This document shows, piece by piece, positions 1 to 6,485 of a DNA stretch of 13,548 nucleotides. The translations under genes and the position numbers were made by a program. The DNA comes from Anaerolineaceae bacterium UBA3924 (GTDB lineage: Bacteria; Chloroflexota; Anaerolineae; Anaerolineales; Anaerolineaceae). Under the pieces are notes generated by a model. That model searched no databases and was not told the origin of the DNA. It saw only the letters and a list, made by a program, of their open reading frames with translations. The stretch spans positions 127,544-141,091 of the forward strand of contig DGEO01000027.1 in NCBI GenBank assembly GCA_002385985.1, read 5' to 3'. Position 1 is the first letter of the stretch; every line of letters starts with the position of its first letter.

Positions 1-41
1 CGACAGCACCCTGTGCGACAGCACTCTGTGCGACAGCACCC
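1..41. repeat. 15-bp direct tandem repeat at the window edge
   Basis: The unit CGACAGCACCCTGTG occurs at 1-15, again at 16-30 with a single change (T for C at 25), and partly at 31-41. It may continue outside the window. The period is a multiple of three, so on the minus strand it adds SHRVL-type units to the methyltransferase without breaking the frame. It could be a true minisatellite-like expansion or an assembly artefact at a contig end. Confidence 0.85.
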
Positions 42-1302
42 GCCCGGTCTGGCCCTCCTCGGCCAGCAGCAGCCCCAGCCGCTGGACGGGCAGCCCGCGG
101 AAATGGCGGGTGAACAGGGACGGCACGGCGTATATCTTTTCCTGGCGCTGCCACAGCTCCAGGTCCTGCGCTTCCAGCAGCGTGTCCAGGTCGAAGCCGT
201 AGTCCTTCTGCAGCCAGGCGCTGATTTCTCGCCCCTCCCGGGGAGGTACCGGGCGCATCCCGGCCTGCTCGAGCGGCCGGTCGGGCGGGGGTTCTGTTTC
301 CGCAGTCACCGGGGCGGTCTTGATCAGCAGCGCGGCGAAGAAACCGGCCGTGCCGAAGCGGTGCGGCCACAGCCGGGCGGCGCGCTGCACGCGGGGGTCG
401 AAGGCTCGCTCTCCGTCGGCGGCAAGCGCCGGGGCGGGGACCGGCAGCCGGGTGGACAGGTCCACAATTTCGACGGCGCCCGGGTAGGCCTGCAGTAGGG
501 TCTCCAGCACGGCTTCGTTTTCCTCGGGCGCCAGGGTGCAGGTGGAATAGACCAGCTGCCCGCCGGTTTTCAGCGCCTGAAAACCCGACGCCAGCAGGCG
601 CGCCTGGCGCTGGGCCAGCGCGGACTGCTCCTTTTCGGTGATCGGGCGCATGGGGTGCGATTCGGTGGTCTTCAGCCCCTGCATGGAGCAGGGCGCGTCC
701 AGCAGCACCCGGTCGAAGGTTTCCGGGAACCAGGCGCCGTATTTCTCCCCCGGAAAGCGGGCTGCGGCTGCGTTGATGGCGCCGTAGTTGTTGAGCACGA
801 TGCGCAGAGCGGTGATGCGGTCGGCGCTGGAATCGTTGGCCAGCACGAGCCCCCGGTCGCGGATCCGGCTGCTGATGTGGGTGGTCTTCCCGCCGGGCGA
901 AGCGGCCATGTCGAGCACCAGCGGGGCGTCCAGCTCGTCAAAGTCGAACAGCTCGACCGGCAGCATGGAGGCCGCGTCCTGGATGTAGTACTGGCCCATG
1001 CGGTGCTCGATCGTCTGGCTGATGGGCGCAGGGCTTTCGGTTACCCGGTATCCGGTCGGGCAGTAGGGGACCGGCTGCACCTGCCAGCCATAGCGCGATG
1101 CCCAGGTCTCGATCGCCTGAGCGGGGTCGGCTTTCAGCGTATTGACCCGCAGCGCGGGGTACAGCGGCCGGTCCAGTTCGGCCAGCAGGGCGGCGAAGTC
1201 GTTCTCCGAGAGCAGCGGCCGGTAGCGCTCCAGGGCAGCCTGCAGCAGGTCCGCTCCGCTTTCCGGCGCGGGGGCGGCGCTCTTCTTTTTCCTACGCGCC
1301 AT
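1..1302 (-). CDS. RsmF/RsmB-family (NOL1/NOP2/Sun) rRNA m5C methyltransferase, 3' end outside window
   Basis: The 434 visible codons read from the ATG at 1302 to the window edge without a stop. The protein would transfer a methyl group from S-adenosylmethionine to C5 of a cytosine in rRNA. Visible motifs are the SAM-binding DMAASPGGKT (residues 131-140), LDAPCS with the product-releasing Cys205, and YSTCTL with the nucleophile Cys255; both cysteines of the NOL1/NOP2/Sun family are present. The region after about residue 345 resembles the C-terminal extension of RsmF (YebU), which methylates 16S C1407 in E. coli, so I favour RsmF over RsmB; this choice is an inference. The start overlaps the stop of the upstream methyltransferase gene by 11 bp, so translation is probably coupled. 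The last visible residues form an in-frame repeat (VLSHR units) where the family usually has a different sequence; see the repeat entry. No frameshift is seen. Confidence 0.9.
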   Translation of the reverse strand, partial: MARRKKKSAAPAPESGADLLQAALERYRPLLSENDFAALLAELDRPLYPALRVNTLKADPAQAIETWASRYGWQVQPVPYCPTGYRVTESPAPISQTIEHRMGQYYIQDAASMLPVELFDFDELDAPLVLDMAASPGGKTTHISSRIRDRGLVLANDSSADRITALRIVLNNYGAINAAAARFPGEKYGAWFPETFDRVLLDAPCSMQGLKTTESHPMRPITEKEQSALAQRQARLLASGFQALKTGGQLVYSTCTLAPEENEAVLETLLQAYPGAVEIVDLSTRLPVPAPALAADGERAFDPRVQRAARLWPHRFGTAGFFAALLIKTAPVTAETEPPPDRPLEQAGMRPVPPREGREISAWLQKDYGFDLDTLLEAQDLELWQRQEKIYAVPSLFTRHFRGLPVQRLGLLLAEEGQTGRVLSHRVLSHRVLS

Positions 1303-2119
1303 AGCCCTTGTCGACCACGAAAATGATTTCGTTTTTGAAGATCATCTCGCTCACATGCCAGGGCTGTCCCTGCGTGACCTGCTGCACCAGATGGCGCTGG
1401 CGCTCCATCAAGTTGTGCTTGCCGCTCAGGCTTTCCAGCGGCAGCGAGACCAGAATGTAGCGCACCTTGAGCGCTTGCCAGAGCGGCAAATTGGCGCCCT
1501 TCTGGCGCTGTTCGATGCGGTGCGCCTCCTTGAACAGGAAGGCCACCTCGGCGGTTTCTTCAGGCGGGCGCACCAGCACGTCCTGCACGCGGGCCAGCGG
1601 CTGCAGCCCCTGCAGGCGGAAATAGTGGTTGATCAGTTCCACGCGGGGATGGTGCAGGTCGTAGGCGTGGTACTCCACCATGTTGGACAGGCCCATCCAG
1701 GGGAAGGCGAACGGGTTCAATCCGCAGGCCACGTCCAGAATTCGCGCAGGGCGGCCGATGGTGGCGAAAATGCGCCGGTAAAATTCCTCCAGAATGTCCA
1801 TCCGCTCGCGGGTGGAGGCGTGAGCGGCGAGAATCTGGGCGCAGATGAACTTGACCATCTGCGGGTCGCCGTCGGCGAAGGCCTCCTCCAGCTCTTTCGC
1901 CATCAGGGTGTAGTCGGGGTCGCCCAGGTAGGGGGCGACGATGTTGTGCAGCTTCTCGCGTACGGCCTGCAGCGCGTCCTTGGGGTTGCGGTGGCGCGGC
2001 ATCTCCTGCTCAAACAGGCTGCGGACAGTCTCCTCCGGCAGATCCACCTCACGGTACTTTTTCGAGGTGCGGATCTGGCTGATCCAGGTCTGGTAGGGGT
2101 CATCGGATGGATGCGGCAT
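1292..2119 (-). CDS. Arm/Rmt (FmrO) family 16S rRNA methyltransferase, diverged paralogue
   Basis: This 275-residue protein belongs to the SAM-dependent family (ArmA, RmtB, FmrO) that makes m7G at position 1405 of 16S rRNA. Shared features are HASTRERM (100-107), the SAM-binding DVACGLNP (129-136), the acidic HAYD (Asp154), LFKE (195-198), VSLPLESLSGK (224-234) and a final KNEIIFVV strand. Compared with its neighbour at 2130-2939 and with remembered ArmA and RmtB sequences it departs at places the family conserves: LFKEAHRIE replaces LLKxxPxLE, and the KGM after the SLGGR/SLSGK loop is lost. I infer a changed target or activity. The ATG at 2119 follows GAGGTGA at good spacing, 10 bp after the previous stop. 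Its stop overlaps the next gene by 11 bp. An Arm/Rmt-like protein is certain from motifs; the modified nucleotide is not. Confidence 0.88.
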   Translation of the reverse strand: MPHPSDDPYQTWISQIRTSKKYREVDLPEETVRSLFEQEMPRHRNPKDALQAVREKLHNIVAPYLGDPDYTLMAKELEEAFADGDPQMVKFICAQILAAHASTRERMDILEEFYRRIFATIGRPARILDVACGLNPFAFPWMGLSNMVEYHAYDLHHPRVELINHYFRLQGLQPLARVQDVLVRPPEETAEVAFLFKEAHRIEQRQKGANLPLWQALKVRYILVSLPLESLSGKHNLMERQRHLVQQVTQGQPWHVSEMIFKNEIIFVVDKGYGA

Positions 2120-2129
2120 GCTTCACCTC

Positions 2130-2939
2130 TCAGCGGGAGATTAGAAAAGCCAGCTCTGTGGGGAACTCGTAGCGCTGTACACGCCAGTTCTGACCGGCGA
2201 TCAAATCTTCAAAATGGGCCTCGTAATTGTCCACCATGCCTTTGGAGCGGCCGCCCAGGCTGCGCGCCGGGAAGGAGACCAGTAGATGCTCGGCCGGAAT
2301 GGCCGCCAGCAGGCGTGCACCGGCGGTCTTGTCGAACTGCTCCAGGCAGGGAATGGTTTTGAGCAGCAGCCCCACCTGCACCGGCGTGTCCGGCACGGCG
2401 GCGGTCAGGTCACACAAATTGGCGGAGCCGCTCAGGCGGAAATGGGCGAAGAACTCGTTGAGAAAGCCAATCTGATCGGCGTAAATATCGCAGGCGTGGT
2501 AAGCCGCGCCCGGCGCAAGCGGCAGCCAGGGCAGGCAGAGCGGGTTAAGGCCGCAGGCGTAATCGTACACCGAGCGCAGCGGGCCAAGCGGGCCGAGCGT
2601 CTGGCGGAAGAAGTCCTCCAGGAAGGGCAGCCGCTCGCGGGTGGAAGCGTGCGAGCGCATCCAGCGCAGGCAGACCTCGCGGACGGCCTGCGCGGAGAGG
2701 TCAGCGGGCAGATCGCGCAGCTCCTTCGTCCACTGCGCATAGTCAATGGAAGTGTCCATGTATGCGCCGCCCATCTGGTGCAGTTTGCTGCGCGCCGCCT
2801 TGACCGTGTCTTTGAGGCCGCGGCCCTTCGACAGCTCCTGCTCGGTCACCCGGCGCACCAGGTCCGGGTGAATGGCCTGGTACTTGGCTCCGGCCCGGAC
2901 CATCTCGACCAGCTCGTCCAGCGAGGGAGCCGTCTTCAT
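2130..2939 (-). CDS. Arm/Rmt family 16S rRNA (guanine1405-N7)-methyltransferase homologue
   Basis: This 269-residue protein resembles RmtB and ArmA along its whole length. The N-terminal helical part has the family pattern (KYQAIHPDLVRRV at 19-31, then LKDTVKAARSKLHQMGGAY at 42-60). It is followed by HASTRERL (97-104), the SAM-binding DYACGLNP (126-133), Asp151, LLLKTIPCLEQ (191-201) and SFPARSLGGRSKGM (222-235). Known relatives make m7G1405 in the 16S decoding site, which blocks 4,6-linked deoxystreptamine aminoglycosides such as gentamicin. Here the gene sits among housekeeping RNA-modification genes, not on a visible mobile element, so the role may be intrinsic. The ATG at 2939 overlaps the tgt stop as ATGA. 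The reading frame stays open for 70 more codons upstream, but those lie inside tgt and do not resemble the family, so I reject them. A tandem paralogue follows after 10 bp. Confidence 0.92.
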   Translation of the reverse strand: MKTAPSLDELVEMVRAGAKYQAIHPDLVRRVTEQELSKGRGLKDTVKAARSKLHQMGGAYMDTSIDYAQWTKELRDLPADLSAQAVREVCLRWMRSHASTRERLPFLEDFFRQTLGPLGPLRSVYDYACGLNPLCLPWLPLAPGAAYHACDIYADQIGFLNEFFAHFRLSGSANLCDLTAAVPDTPVQVGLLLKTIPCLEQFDKTAGARLLAAIPAEHLLVSFPARSLGGRSKGMVDNYEAHFEDLIAGQNWRVQRYEFPTELAFLISR

Positions 2940-4039
2940 GCGCGCCTCCGGATTCGCTCGGTGAGCTGGGTCATCAGGCGCAGGTTGTGCAGCGTCGCCA
3001 GGCGGGGGTACAGGCTGTCGTTGAGTTTGAACAGGTGATGCAGGTAGCCCAGCGAGTAGCGGGAGCAGACCGGGCAGTCGCAGTAGGGCGAGATCGGGCG
3101 ATCGGCTTTGATGTTCTTCTCGTCCTCGATATAGACGTACTTGAGCCACTTTCCGGTCAGCCCGGCCCGCGGAGCGTCCGGCGGGTTGGCGAAGGTGTAA
3201 AGCCGCCCGTGGCGGGCGTCACGGGTGGGCATGGCGCTGTCGAAGATCTGGTAGCCCAGCTCATAGCAGGCCAGCACGTTGTAAGGATGCCCGACCCCCA
3301 GCGCGTGCATGGGGTATTCCGGCGGTACCAGTTCGCGGGTGTAGCCCAGGATGTCGGTAAGCAGGTTGCTTTCGGCATCCAGCGGCCAGCCGCCGAAGCC
3401 GAAGCCGTCAAAGCCAATTTCGAGCAGCGCGTCCACGCTGCGCCGGCGCAGGTCGAGCAGCCCGCCGCCCTGAATCACGGCAAACAGCAGCGGCCGCTCG
3501 CTCTCGGGGACCTTTTTCTGCTCCAGCAGCCGCAGGTACTCGCTCTTGCAGCGCTTTGCCCAGGCGATGGTGCGCTCCACCGAGAGGCACTGCTCCTCCT
3601 CCGAAGCGTCCACGTGGGTGCAGTCGTCCAGGCAGATGACCACGTCGGTGCCGTAGCTCATCTGCAGCTGCACCGACTTTTCGGGGGTCAGCAGGAACTT
3701 GCGCTTGCTGCCCTCCGGCTGGAAGGTGATGCCCTTCTCGTCCATGCGCCCGAAGCGCGGGTTCTGGCGGATCAGCGAATAGGCCTGGAATCCGCCCGAG
3801 TCGGTGAATATGGGCCGGTCCCAGCCGCTCATTTTGTGGATGCCGCCCAGTGCCTCCACGGTGGAGGACCCGGGGCGCTGCATCAGGTGGAAGGCGTTCA
3901 TCACCAGCCCTTCAACCTGCACGCTGAGCAGGTCCTGCGCGTCGACGGCGCGCACCACGCCGAAGGTGGCGTCCGGCAGGTACACCGGGTAGCGCAGATC
4001 GCCGCGCGGCAGGCGCAGGCTGCCCGACGGTCTGGTCAT
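2936..4039 (-). CDS. tgt: Tgt-family tRNA-guanine transglycosylase
   Basis: The 367-residue enzyme exchanges guanine at the wobble position of GUN-anticodon tRNAs for a queuosine precursor, the key step in bacterial Q formation. DSGGFQ (80-85) holds the base-catalytic Asp80, LDDC (138-141 region) the pocket Asp and Cys, and Gln190 follows FAVI. The nucleophile is Asp267 in FDSAMPTRDARHG, and zinc ligands are Cys320, Cys322, Cys325 and His351. Length and catalytic residues fit an active enzyme. The pocket loop is unusual: GGWPLDAE (216-223) stands where bacterial Tgt has GGLAVGE, so the accepted base (preQ1, queuine or another) is uncertain. The ATG at 4039 follows a GGAGG at 6-base spacing; the longer open frame upstream to 4237 lacks family sequence. 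The stop overlaps the downstream methyltransferase start as ATGA, indicating translational coupling. Confidence 0.93.
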   Translation of the reverse strand: MTRPSGSLRLPRGDLRYPVYLPDATFGVVRAVDAQDLLSVQVEGLVMNAFHLMQRPGSSTVEALGGIHKMSGWDRPIFTDSGGFQAYSLIRQNPRFGRMDEKGITFQPEGSKRKFLLTPEKSVQLQMSYGTDVVICLDDCTHVDASEEEQCLSVERTIAWAKRCKSEYLRLLEQKKVPESERPLLFAVIQGGGLLDLRRRSVDALLEIGFDGFGFGGWPLDAESNLLTDILGYTRELVPPEYPMHALGVGHPYNVLACYELGYQIFDSAMPTRDARHGRLYTFANPPDAPRAGLTGKWLKYVYIEDEKNIKADRPISPYCDCPVCSRYSLGYLHHLFKLNDSLYPRLATLHNLRLMTQLTERIRRRA

Positions 4040-4128
4040 ATCAGCCTCCGGTTCCAGGTATGCCGCGCCGCGCCGCCGCGGTGGGTGGAGCTGGCCGGTT
4101 GGGCTGCGAATGACGTCGGATTTCTCAT
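4036..4128 (-). CDS. Possible 30-residue leader peptide upstream of tgt
   Basis: On the minus strand an ATG at 4128 opens a 30-codon frame beginning MRNPTSFAAQ and ending in a TGA that overlaps the tgt ATG as ATGA. A purine-rich GAGAGGGA lies just upstream of the ATG. The peptide is rich in Arg, Ala and Ser, has no membrane segment, and I do not recognise it. The same type of overlap links tgt to the next gene, which makes coupled translation plausible. In GC-rich DNA short open frames are common, so this may be chance. Confidence 0.3.
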   Translation of the reverse strand: MRNPTSFAAQPASSTHRGGAARHTWNRRLI

Positions 4129-4153
4129 GGGTCCCTCTCGCCTGGTTCCTACA

Positions 4154-4182
4154 ATGATACAGCAAAAATATCCATTCGTCTT
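4154..4182 (-). promoter_or_regulatory. Candidate promoter for the tgt operon
   Basis: Reading the minus strand, AAGACG (4182-4177) and TATCAT (4159-4154) are separated by 17 bases in an AT-richer patch of the divergent region. The -10 is fair and the -35 weak. Transcription would start near 4147, about 20 bases before the possible leader ORF. No preQ1 riboswitch pattern was recognised in the leader. Confidence 0.3.
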
Positions 4183-4210
4183 GACTGCATCTCGTACGGT
4201 AAGGATGCGC

Positions 4211-4216
4211 TATACT
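4211..4216 (+). promoter_or_regulatory. Candidate -10 element for the thioredoxin-peptidase unit
   Basis: TATACT is a near-consensus -10 about 40 bases before the thioredoxin ATG. A good -35, TTGACT, lies at 4181-4186, but the spacing of 24 bases is too long for the usual sigma-70 promoter. Either the -35 is not used or an activator compensates. The element sits in the 217-bp region shared with the divergent tgt operon. Confidence 0.35.
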
Positions 4217-4256
4217 AGGTTTGCAGAAAATAACCAATCGCTATGGAGATCCCCCG

Positions 4257-4592
4257 ATGAGCACCTTCGCAGAGGTTGATGAAAGCCAATTCGAGCAGCA
4301 GGTGCTGCGCGCATCCGTTCCGGTGCTGGTGGAGTTCGGCGCCGCCTGGTGCGTGCCCTGCAAGCGCCTGGAACCGGAGCTGGAAAAACTGGCCTTTTCC
4401 TGGAAAGACCGCATCCGCCTGGCCAGGGTTGACGTCGACCAGAGCCTGAACCTGACCATGCACTACCAGATCATGAGCGTACCGACCACCATCCTGTTCG
4501 TCGACGGCCAGCCGGTGCAGCGCCTGACCGGGTTCCAGCCCTACAACAAGCTGGTGGAAAAACTGTCGCCGCATATGCAGGCGGGCAAGTAA
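4257..4592 (+). CDS. Thioredoxin-family protein with WCVPC active site
   Basis: The 111-residue cytosolic protein has one thioredoxin fold. The redox motif WCVPC is at 31-35, inside the usual strand-helix context (VLVEFGAAWCVPCKRLEPEL), and the cis-proline is Pro76 in SVPTT. There is no signal peptide or membrane anchor, so it should act on cytosolic disulfides. Classical thioredoxins have WCGPC; Val in place of Gly is expected to alter redox potential or partner choice, which is an inference. I chose the ATG at 4257 because GGAG lies 8 bases upstream and the protein then has the usual thioredoxin length; a start at 4221 would add 12 unrelated residues and leave no leader. The peptidase gene begins 13 bp after its stop, so the two form an operon. 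Thioredoxin reductase is not in the window. Confidence 0.9.
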   Translation: MSTFAEVDESQFEQQVLRASVPVLVEFGAAWCVPCKRLEPELEKLAFSWKDRIRLARVDVDQSLNLTMHYQIMSVPTTILFVDGQPVQRLTGFQPYNKLVEKLSPHMQAGK

Positions 4593-4605
4593 AGGAGGGG
4601 GAGGG

Positions 4606-6480
4606 ATGGCCACGCAGAAGCCGTATGGAATGTGGTCCAGCCCCATCAGCGCGAAAATGCTCAGCCAGCGCCTGCGCCTGTCCGAGGTGATCTGGGGCGG
4701 CGAGGACGGCCGCACGCTGTTCTGGGTGGAAGGCCGCTCGGGCCAGGGTGTGCTGGTCAGCCGGACGGGCGATGACGCGCCGCGTGACCTGACCGCCGAG
4801 CACTCGGTGCGCGGAGGAGTCGGTTACGGAGGGGGCGAACTGGCCGCCGCCGGTGAGTGGGTGATCTTTGCCGACCGCGGCGGCCGCCTGTACCGGCGCC
4901 CGGCCGGCAAGGGCCTGCCCCGGCCGCTGACCCCGCCTTTCGGCGCCGCTGCCTCTCCGGCCATCTCGCCGGACGGCCGCTGGGTGGCCTATGTGTACTC
5001 GGACGGGAACGTGGACCTGCTCGCGCTGGTGGACTCGGAAGGCGAGCGCTGGCCGGTCAAGCTGGCTCAGGGGGCTGACTTCTATATGCAGCCGGTCTGG
5101 CACCCGGACCGGACGGCGCTGGCCTGGGTGGAGTGGGACCATCCCAACATGCCCTGGAACGCCACCCGAATCTGCCTGGGCAAGTTCTCTCCCGCCACCC
5201 TGTCTCTGAGCGAGTGGGTCACGGTCGCGGCCGAACCGGGCCGGGCGGCGGTGCAGCCGCGCTTCTCGCCCGACGGGACCTGGCTCAGCTACCTGGCTGG
5301 CTCGGGCGAGTGGGAGGATCTGGTGCTGCTCGACCTGCGCGACGGGGAAAAGAAGGTGCTGGTGCACGGGGACGGGTTCCACCTGGCGCTGCCGGCCTGG
5401 GTGCAGGGTATCCGCGACTATGACTGGTCGCCGGATGGGGAGAGTATCTACTATTTCCGCCACGCCGGGGGGCAGACCACGCTGTGGGAGGTGGATGTCA
5501 ACAGCGGGGAGTCCCGGCAGATCGACACCGGCCCCTACACCTGGCTTTCGCAGATCAGCGTTTCTCCTCACGGCGAGCTGGCCATGCTGGCCTCCAGCCC
5601 GCAGATCCCCGACCGGGTGGTGCGCTGGGACGGCGAGGAGTGGCATACCGTCGCCCGCAGCGAAGGCGAGTGGATCGACGAGGAATATCTATCCTACCCG
5701 AAGCCGGTGACCTGGACCTCCACGGACGGCCAGCCGGTGCACGGGCTGTACTACCCGCCGGCGAACCCGAACTTCGGGGCGGACGGGCCTCCGCCGGCGC
5801 TGTTCCACGTGCACGGCGGGCCGACCAGCTCTGCGTGGATGCGCTACAACCCCGAAGCGGCCTACTACACCTCCCGCGGCTACGCCTGGGTGGAGGTCAA
5901 CTACCGGGGGAGCAGCGGGTATGGCTGCAGCTACCAGCAGGCGCTGAACGAGCGCTGGGGCGAGCTGGACGTGGAGGATACGGTCAGCGGCGTGCGCGGC
6001 CTGGCCGAACAGGGCCTGGTGGATCCAAATAAGGCGATCATCATCGGCGGCAGCGCGGGCGGGTACACCGTGCTGAACGCGCTGGCCCGCCACCCGGGGA
6101 CCTTCAAGGCGGGCGTGTGCCTGTACGGGGTGAGCAACCTGTTCACCCTGGCGATGGACACGCACAAGTTCGAAGAGCGCTACACCGACCAGCTGGTCGG
6201 GCCGCTGCCGGAAGCTGCCGGTCGCTACCATGACTGGTCGCCGGTGTTCCACGCCTCCCAGATCCGGGACCCGCTGATCATTTTCCAGGGGGCCGACGAT
6301 CAGGTGGTGCCGCCCTCACAGTCGGAGGAGATTGTCGCCGCGCTGAAGGCCAGCGGCGTCCCGCACGAGTACCATGTGTACCCGGGCGAGGGCCACGGCT
6401 TCCGCCGGAGTGAGACCCTGCTGGACTATTACCAGAAGGTCGAGCGCTTCCTGCTGCAGTACGTGCTGTTTGCCGCCTGA
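4606..6480 (+). CDS. S9-family serine peptidase (acylaminoacyl/dipeptidyl peptidase type)
   Basis: The 624-residue protein has the two-part layout of prolyl oligopeptidase relatives. An N-terminal beta-propeller shows repeated SPDG motifs (near 124, 223 and 275), and a C-terminal alpha/beta hydrolase begins near residue 370. The oxyanion-region HGGP is followed by the nucleophile Ser483 in GGSAGGY, Asp565 in QGADDQVVP and His597 in EGHGFR, a complete triad. Such enzymes cleave short peptides or remove N-acylated residues and do not attack folded proteins. No signal peptide is seen, so it is probably cytosolic. The ATG at 4606 has a strong AAGGAGG-type ribosome site, 13 bp after the thioredoxin stop. 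The gene ends only 5 bp from the stop of convergent proS, leaving no room for an ordinary terminator. The substrate is unknown. Confidence 0.93.
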   Translation: MATQKPYGMWSSPISAKMLSQRLRLSEVIWGGEDGRTLFWVEGRSGQGVLVSRTGDDAPRDLTAEHSVRGGVGYGGGELAAAGEWVIFADRGGRLYRRPAGKGLPRPLTPPFGAAASPAISPDGRWVAYVYSDGNVDLLALVDSEGERWPVKLAQGADFYMQPVWHPDRTALAWVEWDHPNMPWNATRICLGKFSPATLSLSEWVTVAAEPGRAAVQPRFSPDGTWLSYLAGSGEWEDLVLLDLRDGEKKVLVHGDGFHLALPAWVQGIRDYDWSPDGESIYYFRHAGGQTTLWEVDVNSGESRQIDTGPYTWLSQISVSPHGELAMLASSPQIPDRVVRWDGEEWHTVARSEGEWIDEEYLSYPKPVTWTSTDGQPVHGLYYPPANPNFGADGPPPALFHVHGGPTSSAWMRYNPEAAYYTSRGYAWVEVNYRGSSGYGCSYQQALNERWGELDVEDTVSGVRGLAEQGLVDPNKAIIIGGSAGGYTVLNALARHPGTFKAGVCLYGVSNLFTLAMDTHKFEERYTDQLVGPLPEAAGRYHDWSPVFHASQIRDPLIIFQGADDQVVPPSQSEEIVAALKASGVPHEYHVYPGEGHGFRRSETLLDYYQKVERFLLQYVLFAA

Positions 6481-6485
6481 GACGA

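Noticed and set aside
1355..2362. 335-codon plus-strand frame
   Set aside because: Lies opposite the two Arm/Rmt-like genes; no recognisable domain or ribosome site.
1292..2939. Recently acquired aminoglycoside-resistance island
   Set aside because: No transposase, integron, repeat or change in base composition was seen; the genes overlap housekeeping genes in frame-coupled fashion.
2940..3149. 70-codon N-terminal extension of the canonical Arm/Rmt-like protein
   Set aside because: It lies inside the tgt coding sequence, is proline-rich and unlike the family; the ATG at 2939 gives the family's normal length and an ATGA overlap.
4040..4180. preQ1 riboswitch in the tgt leader
   Set aside because: The expected short C-rich loop and A-rich pseudoknot tail are not present in the leader read on the minus strand.
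2987..4279. 430-codon open frame on the plus strand
   Set aside because: Antisense to tgt, which has full family motifs; the translation is repetitive and unrecognisable.
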